Shown here: piece by piece, positions 63,960 through 64,000 of the stretch | Layout: every line of letters starts with the position of its first letter | How positions within the stretch are numbered: the stretch's first letter is position 1 | DNA from: JL08 sp963765555 | GTDB lineage: Bacteria; Pseudomonadota; Alphaproteobacteria; Rhodobacterales; Rhodobacteraceae | DNA length: 64,000 bases | Assembly: GCA_963765555.1 (NCBI GenBank) | Contig: CAVXWX010000007.1 | Location: 62,001-126,000, forward strand | Reading direction: 5' to 3' | Notes under the pieces: generated by a model | Seen by the model: the letters and a program-made list of their open reading frames with translations, nothing else | Told to the model about the DNA's origin: nothing | Databases searched by the model: none | Program-made: the position numbers and the translations under genes

Positions 63960-64000
63960 TCAATTGACAAAATGCAGTTCGTCAAAGGTCTGGCGAAACG
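63960..64000 (-). CDS. Possible C-terminal end of a minus-strand gene (partial)
   Basis: The last bases read on the minus strand as FRQTFDELHFVN followed by TGA at 63962-63960, an open frame running off the window edge. It is too short to identify, and the frame choice is a judgement from the protein-like composition. Confidence 0.3.
   Translation of the reverse strand, partial: FRQTFDELHFVN

Overview
The window reads as a chromosomal segment of an alphaproteobacterium of the Rhodobacterales (Roseobacter/Rhodobacteraceae group). The signs are an atpHAGDC operon without the Fo genes, the DUF1467, DUF1150, DUF2161 and small YdcH-type proteins usual in that order, a VPLPA-CTERM sorting tail, Hint-domain proteins, a CIRCE-controlled groESL, and moderate-to-high GC with short, often overlapping gene junctions. 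Genus cannot be settled from the sequence alone. Almost everything is core housekeeping DNA. I see no insertion sequence, prophage, CRISPR array, rRNA or recognisable tRNA.

Layout. 1-2.7 kb: end of gpmI, then envC-ctpA (cell-wall hydrolase control and periplasmic protease) coupled by ATGA overlaps. 2.7-9.6 kb: nitroreductase, EI24 membrane protein, DUF1467 and methylmalonyl-CoA epimerase, a receiver-domain regulator, a broken acetyltransferase gene, aspS, and a cyclopropane-fatty-acid-synthase-like gene. 9.8-16.4 kb: carB, a small lipoprotein, a VPLPA-CTERM surface protein, a FabH-like ketoacyl synthase, and a phage-CII-like regulator with repeated operator-like motifs upstream. 16.7-23.3 kb: thymidine kinase, a proC-csaA-hydroxyacid dehydrogenase cluster, ybjN, ubiK, and lgt-midA-pgeF. 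23.5-31.7 kb: a 47-residue protein followed by a candidate structured RNA, a Hint protein, Lrp regulator/trxB, sat-cysC, an acyl-CoA ligase, a GT10 glycosyltransferase, DUF1150 and Hsp20. 31.8-43.1 kb: purEK, an orphan PhnM-like amidohydrolase with a lipase, NUDIX, a DMT exporter, a hydroxyisobutyrate-dehydrogenase-like enzyme, groESL, TraB/GumN, DUF2161 and Mn-pyrophosphatase. 43.1-44.8 kb: the most unusual locus, a HlyC-type lysine acyltransferase overlapping a VCBS/Hint-domain protein. 44.8-52.7 kb: HAD, MaoC, ribF-ycgN-threonine aldolase, a hydrolase and an isomerase, prs, an H-type lectin and an FkbM methyltransferase. 52.8-64 kb: the F1-ATPase operon, a methyltransferase, gloB, clpA, and an ABC-F ATPase with a possible leader ORF.

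A striking feature of this copy of the sequence is that at least eight reading-frame breaks, each explained by one added or missing base (or one lost AC unit), interrupt otherwise normal genes, including aspS, atpD (twice) and clpA, which should be essential or strongly conserved. The simplest reading is residual sequencing or assembly indels, so the broken genes are annotated across the break and the repaired lengths are given.

The most interesting items for follow-up are the acyltransferase/Hint pair at 43.2-44.8 kb, a three-way-junction RNA with its own terminator at 23.73-23.82 kb, the CII-like regulator with GAAACCG/CGGTTTC repeats at 15.9-16.5 kb, and leader structures ahead of sat-cysC and the ABC-F gene.
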